From NCBI GenBank assembly GCA_963805445.1, contig CAWDUI010000012.1:310001-374000 (forward strand): a stretch of DNA of 64,000 bases, given 5' to 3'. Position 1 is the stretch's first letter. Each line of letters begins with the position of its first letter. The position numbers and the translations under genes were made by a program. Of the stretch, positions 17,171 through 27,049 are shown piece by piece. This DNA comes from JAENVT01 sp963805445. Lineage in GTDB: Bacteria; Actinomycetota; Acidimicrobiia; Acidimicrobiales; Ilumatobacteraceae. The notes beneath the pieces were generated by a model. The model was given only the letters and a program-made list of their open reading frames with translations. It ran no database searches and was not told the origin of the DNA.

Positions 17171-18238
17171 ATGTCCCTGTACCCCGGCTTCTCCACCGAT
17201 CGAATGGACGCGATCTTCGCGCTGTCGTCGCGCACTGCGGCCATGGCGGCTGTCGAAGCTGCTGTCGCCGGTGCCCAAGGCGCGGCCGGTGAGATCCCCG
17301 CTGATGCCGCCGCGGCAATCGTCGCGGCGTGCGACGACCCGGTCGATCCCGGCATCCTGGCCGACGGTTGGCACACCGGAACGCCGGTGCTCGGGCTACT
17401 CGAGGTGCTGCGCGCCCGACTGCCCGACGATGCGCGACCGTTCCTCCACCGTGGCCTGACGACGCAAGACGTCGTGGATACGGCGACCGTGCTCCTGATC
17501 GTCGACGCACTCGACCACCTCGGCGATCTGGCACGCAGCGCCGTGATGTCGATCCGCGAGATCATTCGGCAGTTCGGCGGCGTCGCCACCCAGGCCAGGT
17601 CGTTCCTCCAGCCCGCCGACGTGACGACCGTCGGGTTTCGGACTGCCCGATGGCTGGGCCAGCTGGACCACATCCGACGCCGGCAGACGTGGAACGCCGT
17701 TCAACTCGGCGGTCTCATCGGTGACCGGATGGGGCTCTCCGATGAGGTCTCCTCCGCCGTGGCGCGCCATCTCGTCCTCGACGATCGACTGCCATGGCAC
17801 ACGGACCGGGCAAGGATCATCGACGTCGTGACACTCGTCGGCGACTTTGCCAGGTGGGCCGACAAGGTGGGTGGCGACATCGCCCAGCTCGTCGCGCTGG
17901 GTGAGATCACGACACGGGCCGGTGGTTCCTCGGCGGCTGCCGGCAAGCGCAACCCGATCGACGCGATGCGGGCGATGGCCGCAGCCGAGGCGTGCCTCGG
18001 GGTATCGACCATCATCACCCATGCCAAACCGCACGAACTCGAACGCGGGCTGGGCAGTTGGCATGCAGAATGGTTCGCCATCCCGTTGGTCTTTCAGACC
18101 GCGGGTGCAGCGATGGAGGCGACCGGCGCCGCGCTTGCCTCCCTCGACGTCGAACCGTCGGCCTTGGTCGTCGCCGACGACCGCCGCGCCGCGGCAGATG
18201 CCTACGTCACTTCGATCCTGGAGAATTCGCTGCCATGA
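17171..18238 (+). CDS. pcaB: 3-carboxy-cis,cis-muconate cycloisomerase
   Basis: This 355-residue protein belongs to the fumarase/aspartase superfamily. It has the LTTQDVVDTA segment (residues 96-105) and the signature loop at 251-262, here GGSSAAAGKRNP rather than the common GSS-x-M-P-x-K-x-N-P. The loop Ser residues that act as base are kept. It is about 90 residues shorter than most PcaB proteins, lacking the C-terminal extension domain, although no frameshift is evident. It cyclises carboxymuconate to the lactone used by PcaC. It overlaps pcaD by 4 nt. Confidence 0.9.
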   Translation: MSLYPGFSTDRMDAIFALSSRTAAMAAVEAAVAGAQGAAGEIPADAAAAIVAACDDPVDPGILADGWHTGTPVLGLLEVLRARLPDDARPFLHRGLTTQDVVDTATVLLIVDALDHLGDLARSAVMSIREIIRQFGGVATQARSFLQPADVTTVGFRTARWLGQLDHIRRRQTWNAVQLGGLIGDRMGLSDEVSSAVARHLVLDDRLPWHTDRARIIDVVTLVGDFARWADKVGGDIAQLVALGEITTRAGGSSAAAGKRNPIDAMRAMAAAEACLGVSTIITHAKPHELERGLGSWHAEWFAIPLVFQTAGAAMEATGAALASLDVEPSALVVADDRRAAADAYVTSILENSLP

Positions 18239-19030
18239 GTTCGTTCGCCACCACCCCAACGGGAACCAAGGTCGCCTACGCGACAGCCGGCCGGCCGTGG
18301 CGACCCTCGCTGATCGTCACCCACTCTCTCGGAAGCGACCATCGAATGTGGCAGCCTCAGGTGCAGGCGTTGAAAGAGCAGTACTACATCGTTTCGATCG
18401 ACAACATCGGCCACGGCGACAGTGATGTGCCGGTGGGTGACTACTCCGTGGCCGACATGGCCGCCGCCGTCCTGGCGGTCGCCGATGCTGAACAACTGGA
18501 GCGATTCCACTACTGCGGCCTGTCGGTCGGCGGCATCACTGGCCAGTACCTCGGAGTGCACCACGCCGATCGGCTGGTGTCGTTGACGCTGTGCAACACC
18601 GCCGCCAAGATCGGCGCTCCCGAGTTGTGGAACGAGCGCATCGGCATTGCTCGATCGCAGGGCATGGGTGCACTGGCGGATGGGGTCGATTGCTCGGTGG
18701 TTCTCGCCCGGCTTCGCCGAGCGCAACCCCGACCGATTCGCACTGGCCAGGGAGACCTTGCTGGCGACGGACCCCAACGGCTACGCCGGCGTGAGCGCTG
18801 CCTTGCGCGACACGGACCTTCGTGACGTCGTTGGCTCGATCGCGCTCCCGACGATGGTGATCGGCGGCGCCAACGATCAGGCCACACCGATCGAGCAGGC
18901 TCGTTGGCTCCACAGCCAGATCAGTGGCAGTCGCCTGATCGAGCTCGACGCCGCCCACCTCAGCAACCTCGACCGCGAGCCGGAGTTCACCGCCTCGCTC
19001 GAAGACTTCCTCGCCGGCACGACCGCCTGA
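18235..19030 (+). CDS. pcaD: 3-oxoadipate enol-lactonase (one frameshift)
   Basis: An alpha/beta hydrolase with an early HSLGSD oxyanion segment, D-N-I-G-H-G-D-S-D, the nucleophile elbow GLSVGG (Ser97), a late GGANDQATP acid loop and a His in AAHLSN. The frame breaks at a GGGG run (18682-18685): with one G fewer, ADG continues as SIARWFSPGFAERNP and the protein is about 264 residues. It hydrolyses the enol-lactone to 3-oxoadipate. As the last gene of the coupled operon it completes the route; the CoA transferase and thiolase steps (pcaIJ, pcaF) are not in this window. Confidence 0.92.
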
Positions 19031-19050
19031 CGACCGGGCAACGGTCGAAG

Positions 19051-19671
19051 CTAGAAGCTGCCTTCTGCCAAACGATCGATGCCCTGCGTGAGGATGAGGT
19101 CCTCGTGCAGTTCCATCCACACGTCGTGGTACGAGCCGCACATCACGCCGGTGAACATTCGCTGATCACCGTTCTCGAGCGCCTTGCGACTGCCGGCCAG
19201 GCGCGCCGCGTAGCCGTCGTACCGCTTGGCCACGTCAGCGAACGCGTGGCAGATCGGCTGCGCCTCGTCGTCGAGCGCACCCAGCCGTGTGATGCACTCC
19301 GCGTCGTAGGCCTCGTCGCTGTGGTCGTTGGGTTCGCCGTTGCGCAACTGCCAGTCGGCGCACAGGGCCTTGAAGGACTCGTTCATGACGAGGAAGCGGT
19401 GGTACTTCTCGGCCAGACCCTCGCGGAAGCCTGGTTTGCTGACGTCCTCCTCCAACGCGATCACGTACGCCTCGCGACCATCCGGCGTCAGCTGCCACAG
19501 CCCGCGGGCCTCGCGGTAGTTGGTGTGGCCCTCCTCCTGCATTGCCTGAAGGTGGGTCAGTACTTCCTCCTCGGGCAGCCCTGCAAGCTCAGCCAGGTTC
19601 TCCACCTTCACGAAACCCTTGATGCGCAACGCGTGATGGACCCTGAATCGAGGATGGGAATCATGTGCCAT
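19051..19671 (-). CDS. Winged-helix (MarR-like) regulatory protein
   Basis: The product is 206 residues from ATG 19671. Residues about 5-65 look like a winged helix (VHHALRIKGFVKVENLAELAG, then EVLTHLQAMQEEGH and LWQLTPDGREAY). The rest is an all-helical acidic domain with no catalytic motif that I recognise. A TAATGT box (complement of 19679-19684) ends 7 nt before the ATG; an in-frame GTG at 19680 is the alternative. It is convergent with the pca operon and divergent from the MetE-like gene. I do not know its target. Confidence 0.6.
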   Translation of the reverse strand: MAHDSHPRFRVHHALRIKGFVKVENLAELAGLPEEEVLTHLQAMQEEGHTNYREARGLWQLTPDGREAYVIALEEDVSKPGFREGLAEKYHRFLVMNESFKALCADWQLRNGEPNDHSDEAYDAECITRLGALDDEAQPICHAFADVAKRYDGYAARLAGSRKALENGDQRMFTGVMCGSYHDVWMELHEDLILTQGIDRLAEGSF

Positions 19672-19774
19672 ATGTCTCACATTAGCCACCCTCCCCCCGA
19701 CGACGTCAGCCCGCCGTTCGGCAGCAACAAGCCCAGGCCCGCTGGCCTGTCGACGCCTGTTCTACAGTGCGACC

Positions 19775-20881
19775 ATGAGCCCGATCGACCCGCCGTTCCG
19801 AGCCGACCATGTCGGCAGCCTGCTTCGTCCGAAGGTCGTCCTCGACGCCCGCGAGCAGTTCGCTGCCGGCACGATCACCGCTGCCGAGAAGCGTGCCGTC
19901 GAGGACCGGGCCATCGCTGACGCAGTGCACAAGGTCGAGTCCGTCGGCATGCGCAGCATCACCGACGGCGAGTTCCGGCGAACGTGGTTCCACCTCGACT
20001 TCCTCGAGCAACTCGCCGGGGTCGAGGTCAGCGGGGCGATCGCGGCGAGCTCCAACGCCGCCGAGACCGTGCACTTCACACCACCCCGCCTGGCCGTCAC
20101 CGGCCCGCTCCGCCACGTGAGGAACATCCAGGTCGACGACTACGTCTATCTGGCCGGGGTGGCGACGCAGACACCGAAGGTCTCGATCCCGTCGCCGACG
20201 ATGGTCCACTTCCGCGGTGGACGGGCAGCGATCGACATCGATTCCTATCCAGATATGGACGTGTTCTTCGCCGACCTCGCCCAGTGCTACCGCGACGAGA
20301 TCGCCGCGCTCTATCAGGCCGGCTGTCGCTACATCCAACTCGACGACACCAACCTCGCCTACCTGTGCGACCCGAAGATGCGCGCCGGTGCAGTCGAACG
20401 CGGCGACGACCCCAACGAGCTTCCGCGCACCTACGCGGCGCTCATCAACGAATCGCTGAAGGATCGACCGGCGGATCTCACGGTCGGGATCCACCTGTGC
20501 CGCGGCAACTTCCGCAGCACCTGGTTCGCCGAGGGCGGCTACGAGCCCGTGGCCGAGGTGCTGTTCGGTGATCTCGAAGTCGATGCCTACTTCTTGGAGT
20601 ACGACGACGAACGGTCCGGCGACTTCGCGCCTCTCCGGTTCGTGCCCGAGAACAAGACCGTCGTGCTCGGCTTGATCAGCTCGAAGGTGGCCGAGCTGGA
20701 ATCGATCGACTCCCTGGCGCAACGTGTCGACGAGGCCGCCAAGTACGTGCCGATGGAGCAGCTGTGCCTCAGCCCGCAATGTGGCTTCAGCAGCACCGTG
20801 CACGGCAACGACATCACCGAAGACGTGCAGTGGGCCAAGCTGAAGCTGACCGTCGACGCCGCCGCCCGCATCTGGCACTGA
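19775..20881 (+). CDS. Cobalamin-independent methionine synthase family protein (MetE C-terminal-type)
   Basis: The 368-residue protein corresponds to the catalytic C-terminal barrel of MetE, without the N-terminal half. Zinc ligands are recognisable: His240 and Cys242 in GIHLCRGN, Glu275 in FLEYD and Cys336 in LSPQCGF. The start R-A-D-H-V-G-S-L-L-R-P is characteristic of the stand-alone YxjG/YxjH-like group. Such proteins transfer a methyl group to a thiol or cleave related substrates; the methyl donor is uncertain. TACAGT (19763-19768) ends 6 nt before ATG 19775, pointing to a leaderless message. Confidence 0.85.
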   Translation: MSPIDPPFRADHVGSLLRPKVVLDAREQFAAGTITAAEKRAVEDRAIADAVHKVESVGMRSITDGEFRRTWFHLDFLEQLAGVEVSGAIAASSNAAETVHFTPPRLAVTGPLRHVRNIQVDDYVYLAGVATQTPKVSIPSPTMVHFRGGRAAIDIDSYPDMDVFFADLAQCYRDEIAALYQAGCRYIQLDDTNLAYLCDPKMRAGAVERGDDPNELPRTYAALINESLKDRPADLTVGIHLCRGNFRSTWFAEGGYEPVAEVLFGDLEVDAYFLEYDDERSGDFAPLRFVPENKTVVLGLISSKVAELESIDSLAQRVDEAAKYVPMEQLCLSPQCGFSSTVHGNDITEDVQWAKLKLTVDAAARIWH

Positions 20882-20920
20882 GCCACTCACCGCGACCGCA
20901 GGCACGGCCGGCACGCCGGC

Positions 20921-21799
20921 TCAGATTCGTTCGAGGGCCTCGCCATCGAACAGCGAGGTGATGCCGAACGTCTCGATGTCGGCGCGCAGCTCCGCCGCAG
21001 ACGGCGTGTGCACCACTGCTTCCGCGGCGGCGAACAGTGTGGGCAGCAAGGTGGCGTCGCTCGTCGAGTTGAGGAACAGCTGGTCGTTCCCCAGCACGTA
21101 GTGCACGGCCCGCCGAATCGCGTCCGGGTCGGTCAGCGGCTCGTACCAGCTGAACTTGCCCTCTCGACTGCCGACCCAGCGGCTGCGGGCGATTGCCTTG
21201 ATCGTCTGCACCGCGACCCTGCGGTCGGCGCACAGCTCGAGCAGTGCCTCGACGTCGGCGCGGTAGTCAGGCCGTTCGAGCAGCACGAAGTTGTACGGGA
21301 ACAGGACGGAGTCGAAGTCGAAGGCGCGCAGGCTGCGCAGGTGCATCGACGGGATTCGCAGGCCATGGCCGGTCACCCCGATGAACCTGCAGAGCCCTTC
21401 CTCGCGGGCCGCGGCCAGGGACTCGACTGCCCCGCCCGGCGCGAACGCCACCTCCCACTCCTCGGGCTCGACCAGGTTGTGCAGCTGGACCAGATCGACG
21501 CGGTCGACGTCCATTCGCGTCAACGAGTCCTCCAACTCGGCGCGGGCCGCGGGACCGGAGCGCTCGCCCGTCTTGGTCGCGAGGAACACCCGGTCGCGGT
21601 TGGTCGCCAACCATGGCGCGAGCCGCAGCTCAGAGTCGCCGTAGCTCCGTGCGGTGTCGATGTGGTTGACCCCGTGGGCGTCGATCAGCGCGAGCGTGGC
21701 GTCGGCGCGATCCTGATTCATCGCCCCGAGGGCTGCCGCCCCGAAGATCACGCGGCTGGAGTCGTGTCCGGTATGACCGAAGGGTTGTGTGGGCAGCAT
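20921..21799 (-). CDS. Aldo/keto reductase
   Basis: The 292-residue protein has the AKR (beta/alpha)8 catalytic tetrad: Asp48 and Tyr53 in DTARSYGDSE, Lys76 in LATKTG and His in LVQLHNL (about 106). The FGAAALGAM and GVTGHG segments fit the family. It reduces aldehydes or ketones with NADPH. It is convergent with the MetE-like gene and lies 13 nt downstream of the acyl-CoA ligase on the same strand, so the two may be co-transcribed. The substrate is unknown. Confidence 0.88.
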   Translation of the reverse strand: MLPTQPFGHTGHDSSRVIFGAAALGAMNQDRADATLALIDAHGVNHIDTARSYGDSELRLAPWLATNRDRVFLATKTGERSGPAARAELEDSLTRMDVDRVDLVQLHNLVEPEEWEVAFAPGGAVESLAAAREEGLCRFIGVTGHGLRIPSMHLRSLRAFDFDSVLFPYNFVLLERPDYRADVEALLELCADRRVAVQTIKAIARSRWVGSREGKFSWYEPLTDPDAIRRAVHYVLGNDQLFLNSTSDATLLPTLFAAAEAVVHTPSAAELRADIETFGITSLFDGEALERI

Positions 21800-21812
21800 G
21801 AGCGCAGACTAC

Positions 21813-23307
21813 TTACATGGCGACGTAACGGTCCCGCAGGACTCGCTTCAAGATCTTGCCCGGTCCCGACTTCGGCAGCGGCTCGGTCGAGATCTCGATC
21901 ACCTTCGGCACCTTGTAGCCGGCGATCAACTCGCGGCAGTGTGCCTTCAACGCTTCTTGGGTGATGACGACGTTCGGATGAGGCACGACGATCGCGTGCA
22001 CGGCCTCGCCCCAGCGCTCGTCGGGCACGCCGAAGACGGCTGCCTCGGCGACGGCCGGGTGGCGGTACAGCGCATCTTCGACCTCGACCGAGTACACGTT
22101 CTCGGCGCCCGAGACGATCATGTCCTTGGCCCGATCGACGACGAACAGGTAGTTCCGATCGTTGAGGTAGCCGAGGTCTCCCGTGTAGTACCAGCCGCCG
22201 CGGAGCGCGTCGGCGGTTGCGGCCGCGTTCTGCCAGTATCCGACCATCACGGCGTTGGAACGAGCCAGCACCTCGCCCACCTCACCCGGATCGCAATCGG
22301 AGCCGTCGAGCCGCACCGTCCGCACGGCGACGCCGACGGCCGGCTGGCCACACGAACCAGCCAGGTCGGTGTCGATCGTTGCCTCCTCGTTTCGCAGGCG
22401 GGTGACCACCGACGACGTCTCGGTCGCTCCGTAGAACTGGGCGAGCTCGGCATCGGGGAAGACTTCGTGGGCCTGTCTGATCAGGGCTGCAGCAATCGGA
22501 GAACCGGCATGCCCGAGCAGTCGCAACGACGAGACGTCGCGAGGCCTGGCTCGCTGCTCGGCAACCAACGCCGACAGCATCGTCGGAACCGGCAGGAAGA
22601 TCGTCACGCCGTGCCGGCTGATGAGATCCAGGCACACCCCCGGGTCGAACATCGGCGTCGTCACGGTCGTGCCCCCCAGCCAGGCCAACCCCGTGAGCGG
22701 GGCGATCCCGGCGACGTGGAACATGGCCGGCGCACCGAGGAAGACATCGTCGGCCACGAGCGAGCAGGCGAGGATCTTGTTGAACGCGTTGGCGACGAGG
22801 TTGCCGTGGGTCAACATCACGCCCTTCGGGAGGCCCGTCGTGCCGCCGGTGTAGAACAGCGTGGCGAGGTCGGCGGACTCCACGCCGACCGCGCTCGGCA
22901 TCGCCCTCGTGGCGTCGAGCATGCGCTCGTACACCTCGGGCATCGGGATGATCTGCTCGACCAGCGTGTCGAGCCCCATGGGATCGCGATCCGTCATCAA
23001 CACCCGGGCACCACTGTGCTGCACGATGTGGGCCAGCTCCGCTGGCGCCAGTCGCGTGTTGAGCGGCACCAGCACGATGCCGGCCGCCGGAAGGCCGAAG
23101 AACGCCTCGAGGTAGCGGTGACCATTTGCCGCCAACGAGCGCGACGCGGTCACCTCGCTGCACACCGAGATCAGCAACTGCGCCGGCCAATCGAACGCAT
23201 CGGTCGGCGAGCTCGTCATACGTGATGGTTCGGTCGCCGTCGATGACCGCGACACGGTCACCGAAACAGCGTCGCGCATGCTCGAGCGGATCAGCCAACG
23301 TCATCAT
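21813..23307 (-). CDS. AMP-dependent acyl-CoA synthetase/ligase (one frameshift near the N-terminus)
   Basis: The main frame contains the ANL-family motifs: FYTGGTTGLPKGV phosphate loop, FYGATETSS (A5), GWYYTGDLG (A7), and KSGPGKILKR with the catalytic Lys near the C-terminus. The N-terminus is in another frame from ATG 23307 (MTLADPLEHARRCFGDRVAVIDG...YDELADR) and joins at about 23137, where a one-base error separates RVAL from LAANGHRYLEAFFG. The corrected protein is about 497 residues. It activates a carboxylic acid (fatty or aromatic) to an acyl-CoA. It is divergent from the GNAT gene. Confidence 0.88.
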
Positions 23308-23378
23308 CGGGCGTGGACACTATGACGTGCAGCACGAACGATCAGCTTCGGAGATGGGCGACGTGCTGCAATGTTGCG

Positions 23379-23960
23379 GTGATCCCGCTACCGCTGACCA
23401 CCGGCCGTCTGGCGATCGCGATGATGCGCCCTGTCCACGTCGACAGTCTGGTCGAGTACCGCAATCACCCTGATGTTGCGCGGTATCAGGATTGGCCGGT
23501 GCCATTCACCGTCGAGATGGCCGAGCAACTGGTTCGGGAACAGTCTGCGCTCGAAGGTCCGACAGGCGACGCGTGGGTGCAACTTGCCATTGAACTGCGT
23601 GAGGGCGCGCCATCCGGAGCCGCGATTGGCGACGTTGCCGTCGGAATCCACGACAGCGGTCGCCAGGCAACGATCGGGTATTCGATCACACCGGCTCATC
23701 AAGGAAAGGGCTACGCAACCGAGGCAGTCGCCGCGGTGATCGATTCCCTGTTCGCCGACGCGGGAATCCACCGGATCTCGGCGAGCATCGATCCGCAGAA
23801 CGTCGCATCGCGTCGCGTGCTCGACAAGCTCGGCTTCCGCTTCGAGGGCCGGTCTCCTCTGTCGGTGTTCGTTCGAGGCGAGTGGGTCGACGACGATCGG
23901 TTCGCCATGCTGTCCGGCGAGTGGACCGCCAGCATCACGTCGTCCGGCGACCCAGGGTGA
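23379..23960 (+). CDS. GNAT-family N-acetyltransferase, RimJ/RimL-like
   Basis: The 193-residue product from GTG 23379 starts with LTTGRLAI...RPVH, the normal RimJ/RimL entry, and contains ATIGYSITPAHQGKGYATEAV, whose Q-G-K-G-Y-A is the acetyl-CoA pyrophosphate loop, followed by VASRRVLDKLGFRFEG. In-frame ATG codons at 23313 and 23322 are alternative starts but add sequence unlike the family. It would acetylate an amine; the target is unknown. Its 3' end overlaps coaE by 26 nt in convergent orientation. Confidence 0.83.
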   Translation: MIPLPLTTGRLAIAMMRPVHVDSLVEYRNHPDVARYQDWPVPFTVEMAEQLVREQSALEGPTGDAWVQLAIELREGAPSGAAIGDVAVGIHDSGRQATIGYSITPAHQGKGYATEAVAAVIDSLFADAGIHRISASIDPQNVASRRVLDKLGFRFEGRSPLSVFVRGEWVDDDRFAMLSGEWTASITSSGDPG

Positions 23961-24567
23961 AGCCGGCCGGCAGTTGCGGCAGCGATTGCAGCCACGTCCA
24001 CAGCTGCTCGATCTGAGCATCGAGATCCTCGACGGCACCGCCGTTGTCGATCACGAAGTCGGCGCCGGTCAGGCGCTCCTCGCGACTGGACTGGCGGGCG
24101 ATCCGGGCCCGCGCGTCGGAGTCCGTGAAGCCTCTGTAGTGCACCAACCGGTCCACTTGGACCTCGACCGGCACGTCGACGACGATCTTGGCTTGCAACT
24201 CACCGCGAGGGTTCTCGGTGAGCAACGGGATGTCGAGCACCACGACCGCGTCGCTCGACCCCAGCAAGTTGACCCGCCGGTTGATCTCAGCACCCACGGC
24301 TGGGTGCACGATCGCGTTGAGATCACGGAGCGCGTCGGGGTCGGCGAACACGATCTCGGCCAGGTCGGCGCGTCGGAGGCCACCATCGTCGTCCAGGACT
24401 CGATCGCCGAACCGATCGGCAATCGCCTCGAGGACGGGCGAACCGGGCTGCTGCACGTCGCGGGTGACGGCATCGGCGTCGATGATGTGGGCGCCTCGGG
24501 CGGCCAACAGCCTGCTGACGGTGGACTTTCCGGACCCGATTCCTCCCGTGAGCCCGACCAGGATCAT
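23935..24567 (-). CDS. coaE: Dephospho-CoA kinase
   Basis: The 210-residue protein begins with the P-loop GLTGGIGSGKST (residues 5-16), followed by AHIIDADAVTRDV, IVHPAV and VVLDIPLLTEN, all diagnostic of CoaE. It phosphorylates the 3'-hydroxyl of dephospho-CoA in the last step of CoA synthesis. In many actinobacteria coaE lies next to rpsA; here the two are about 4.8 kb apart, separated by a two-component pair, a TIR protein and a DinB protein. Confidence 0.95.
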   Translation of the reverse strand: MILVGLTGGIGSGKSTVSRLLAARGAHIIDADAVTRDVQQPGSPVLEAIADRFGDRVLDDDGGLRRADLAEIVFADPDALRDLNAIVHPAVGAEINRRVNLLGSSDAVVVLDIPLLTENPRGELQAKIVVDVPVEVQVDRLVHYRGFTDSDARARIARQSSREERLTGADFVIDNGGAVEDLDAQIEQLWTWLQSLPQLPAGFTLGRRTT

Positions 24568-24625
24568 CGCCGCAATGTACCCGTCACCCGCTCATTCGGT
24601 GCGCTCTCTGTAGCATCTCGTTTCG

Positions 24626-26417
24626 ATGGGCGAAGAAGTTGACCAGCGTGTTCGCGGCAACGAGCCTCCCCAACGCGATCAACAATCGCTCAGCTGGCCG
24701 CTGGTCGAGCGCCGGCGCGTGCACGCGGCACCGCCGGGCGGCGTCGAGCGCCGCGCCACCCGCCCGCCGGCGCCGGCACCGATCCCCAGCCTGACGGCCG
24801 CCCCACTTTGGCCCTTCCGACTCGCCGCGTTGGCGGGTGCGCTGGCCCGCTCGAGGGACGATTACAGCTGGGACAACTGGAAGCTGATCGTCGCTTCCGT
24901 CGTGGTCAGTCTCTACGCGATCGTCACCTGCATCCGGCCGGTGCCGTACCGCGACGACACCAAAGTGCGGATCCGCATCATCGCCGAGCAGGCGCTGCAT
25001 CTGATCGTGGTGCTGGCAACCGGTGCGTGGGCCTCGCCGTTCGCGTTGTGCCTGATCCCGTCGGGAATGCTTGCCGGCTTCGCTGCCGGCGGCTTTTTCA
25101 GCGCCCAGTTGGGGGTGGCCGCAATCGCCGCGGTCACGGCAAAGCATGCCAACGAGATCGGGGTTCGAGTCGGCCTCCGCGATGGACTGGTATGGGCGGG
25201 TCTGCTCGGCCTGGTTGCTTTCACCAGCGGCTTGACGCACCGTGCCGGCCTGGAGGCGGCGCGTCAACAGCAGCTGGCACTCGACCGCGTCAGCCGCCTG
25301 GCTGAGGCCAATTCACTGCTCTTCTCGCTGCAGCGCGTGGCACAGACGCTGCCCGCCTCACTCGACCTCGACGACGTGCTCGACTCCACGGTGCAACGAA
25401 TGCAGGCGATGGTGCGCCACGATGCGTTGTCCGTGTTCCTCGTCAATGCGACCGATCGCGCCGTCGAACCCATCCGCGCCCTGGGGTTCACACCACCGTC
25501 GTCGTTCCAACTCGATCGCCTCCCCGAGGGCCTCCGCGCCGCTATGGACTCGCCGCGCACCGTTCGCATCGACGACCTCAGTTTCCGCGGTGGCGTCTCT
25601 GCCTCGGCGCGCAGCGGTCTGTATGCGGCGCTTCGGGCCCGCGGTGCGCTCGTCGGACTGATCGCGGTCGAAGCCGACCAGCCCGATTCGTTCGGGCAGC
25701 AGCAGGCCGAGATCGTTCATGGTCTGACCGAGCCTTTCGGCATCGCCATCGACAACGCCCGGATGTTCGGCCGCATCCGCACACTTGCCGCCGACGAGGA
25801 GCGCTCGCGAATCGCCCGTGACCTTCACGACCACATCGGCTCCTCACTGGCCATGATCGGCTACGAGGTCGACCGGGCCCGCTCGATCGCTGCGGATGGC
25901 GGCGAGATCATCCCGGTGCTCGAGGATCTGCGTACACAGGTCACGGCGGTGGTGTCGGATGTCCGCGACACGCTGTTCGACCTGCGGACGGAGGTCACCG
26001 ATACGTACGACCTGGCCAGCATCGTCCGCGACTTCCTCACCAGGGTGCAGCAGCGAACCGGCATCCAAACCGACCACGATGTGAAGATCGCCGGCCGGCT
26101 ACCGCTGATGCAGGAGCGCGAGCTCTGGCAGATCGCGCGCGGAAGCAATCACCAACGTCGAGCGTCATTCGCAGGCCAAGAACCTGACCGTGACGGTCAA
26201 CGAGACCACCACCAGCGCATCCATCTCGATCCGTGATGATGGTGTCGGACTCGGATTGCACACGAGTCGAGCCGATAGTTATGGCATCATTGGGATGCGC
26301 GAGCGTGCGGCCCGAATCGGGGCCGAGCTTTCCATCCGCCCATCGGTGCGTGGTGGCACGGAGATTCAAGTGCATCTGCGCTCTGACGACAGGAGACAAC
26401 GTTGGGACTCTCGGTAA
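24626..26417 (+). CDS. Membrane sensor histidine kinase, NarL-partner type, with GAF domain (one frameshift)
   Basis: Corrected length is about 596 residues. A basic, Pro-rich N-terminal tail is followed by several hydrophobic helices (about residues 75-200), a GAF-like domain (about 225-375), a HisKA_3 segment with EERSRIARDLHDHIGSS (the phosphorylated His follows RDL) and a C-terminal HATPase domain with DDGVGLGL and GIIGMRERA. An extra G near 26141 breaks the frame: without it QIAR reads on as EAITNVERHSQAKN. TAGCAT (24611-24616) lies 9 nt before the ATG. The stop overlaps the response regulator gene, its obvious partner. The signal is unknown. Confidence 0.9.
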
Positions 26418-27025
26418 TCCTGGTCGATGACCACACCATGCTGCGTCAGGGAATTCGCCGCGCACTGGAGAGCGAAGGCATCAAGGTCGTCGCCGAAGCC
26501 GGCGACGGCGCCGAGGCAATTCGGCTGGCCCTCGAGCACAAGCCCGATGTCGTGCTGATGGATGTGTCGATGCCGGGGATGGACGGTGTCGAGGCCGCCC
26601 GCAGGCTCGTCGAGGCCGACGGACGCCAACGCGTCGTGATGTTGACCATGCACATCGACCGCGACGTGATCGACCGCGCCATCCGAGCCGGCGCAGTCGG
26701 CTATCTCACGAAGGACTCGTCGATCAGTGAGGTGATCCTCGCCATCCAGTTGGCGGCCAACGGCGATCGGCCCATGTCGCCACGGCTCGCCTCGGCGATG
26801 CTCGACGAGGCTCGGCGCGAAGACGCGCTGATCTCGGTGCGCGAGGAGGAAGTGCTGCAGTTGGTTGCCGACGGATACGGCACCAACGAGATCGCCGAAC
26901 GCCTCTACATCAGTGGCAAGACGGTGAAGAACCACCTGGCGTCGATCTACGAGAAGTTGAACGCCCGTGACCGCACGCAGGCGGTGCTGATGGCCGTCAA
27001 GATGGGCATCGTCAAACTGACGTGA
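26402..27025 (+). CDS. NarL/FixJ-family (LuxR-type) response regulator
   Basis: The 207-residue protein has a receiver domain with Asp9-Asp10, phosphoacceptor Asp54 in VLMDVSMPG and Lys104, and a C-terminal LuxR helix-turn-helix (EEEVLQLVADGYGTNEIAERLYISGKTVKNH). The start codon is TTG 26402, supported by AGGAGA 6-7 nt upstream and the 16-nt overlap with the kinase gene. It is the output of the kinase just upstream, and the TIR gene begins 24 nt after its stop, so that gene may be co-transcribed. Confidence 0.93.
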   Translation: MGLSVILVDDHTMLRQGIRRALESEGIKVVAEAGDGAEAIRLALEHKPDVVLMDVSMPGMDGVEAARRLVEADGRQRVVMLTMHIDRDVIDRAIRAGAVGYLTKDSSISEVILAIQLAANGDRPMSPRLASAMLDEARREDALISVREEEVLQLVADGYGTNEIAERLYISGKTVKNHLASIYEKLNARDRTQAVLMAVKMGIVKLT

Positions 27026-27049
27026 CGCGGGCGGTCCCTTTCGCCGGCG

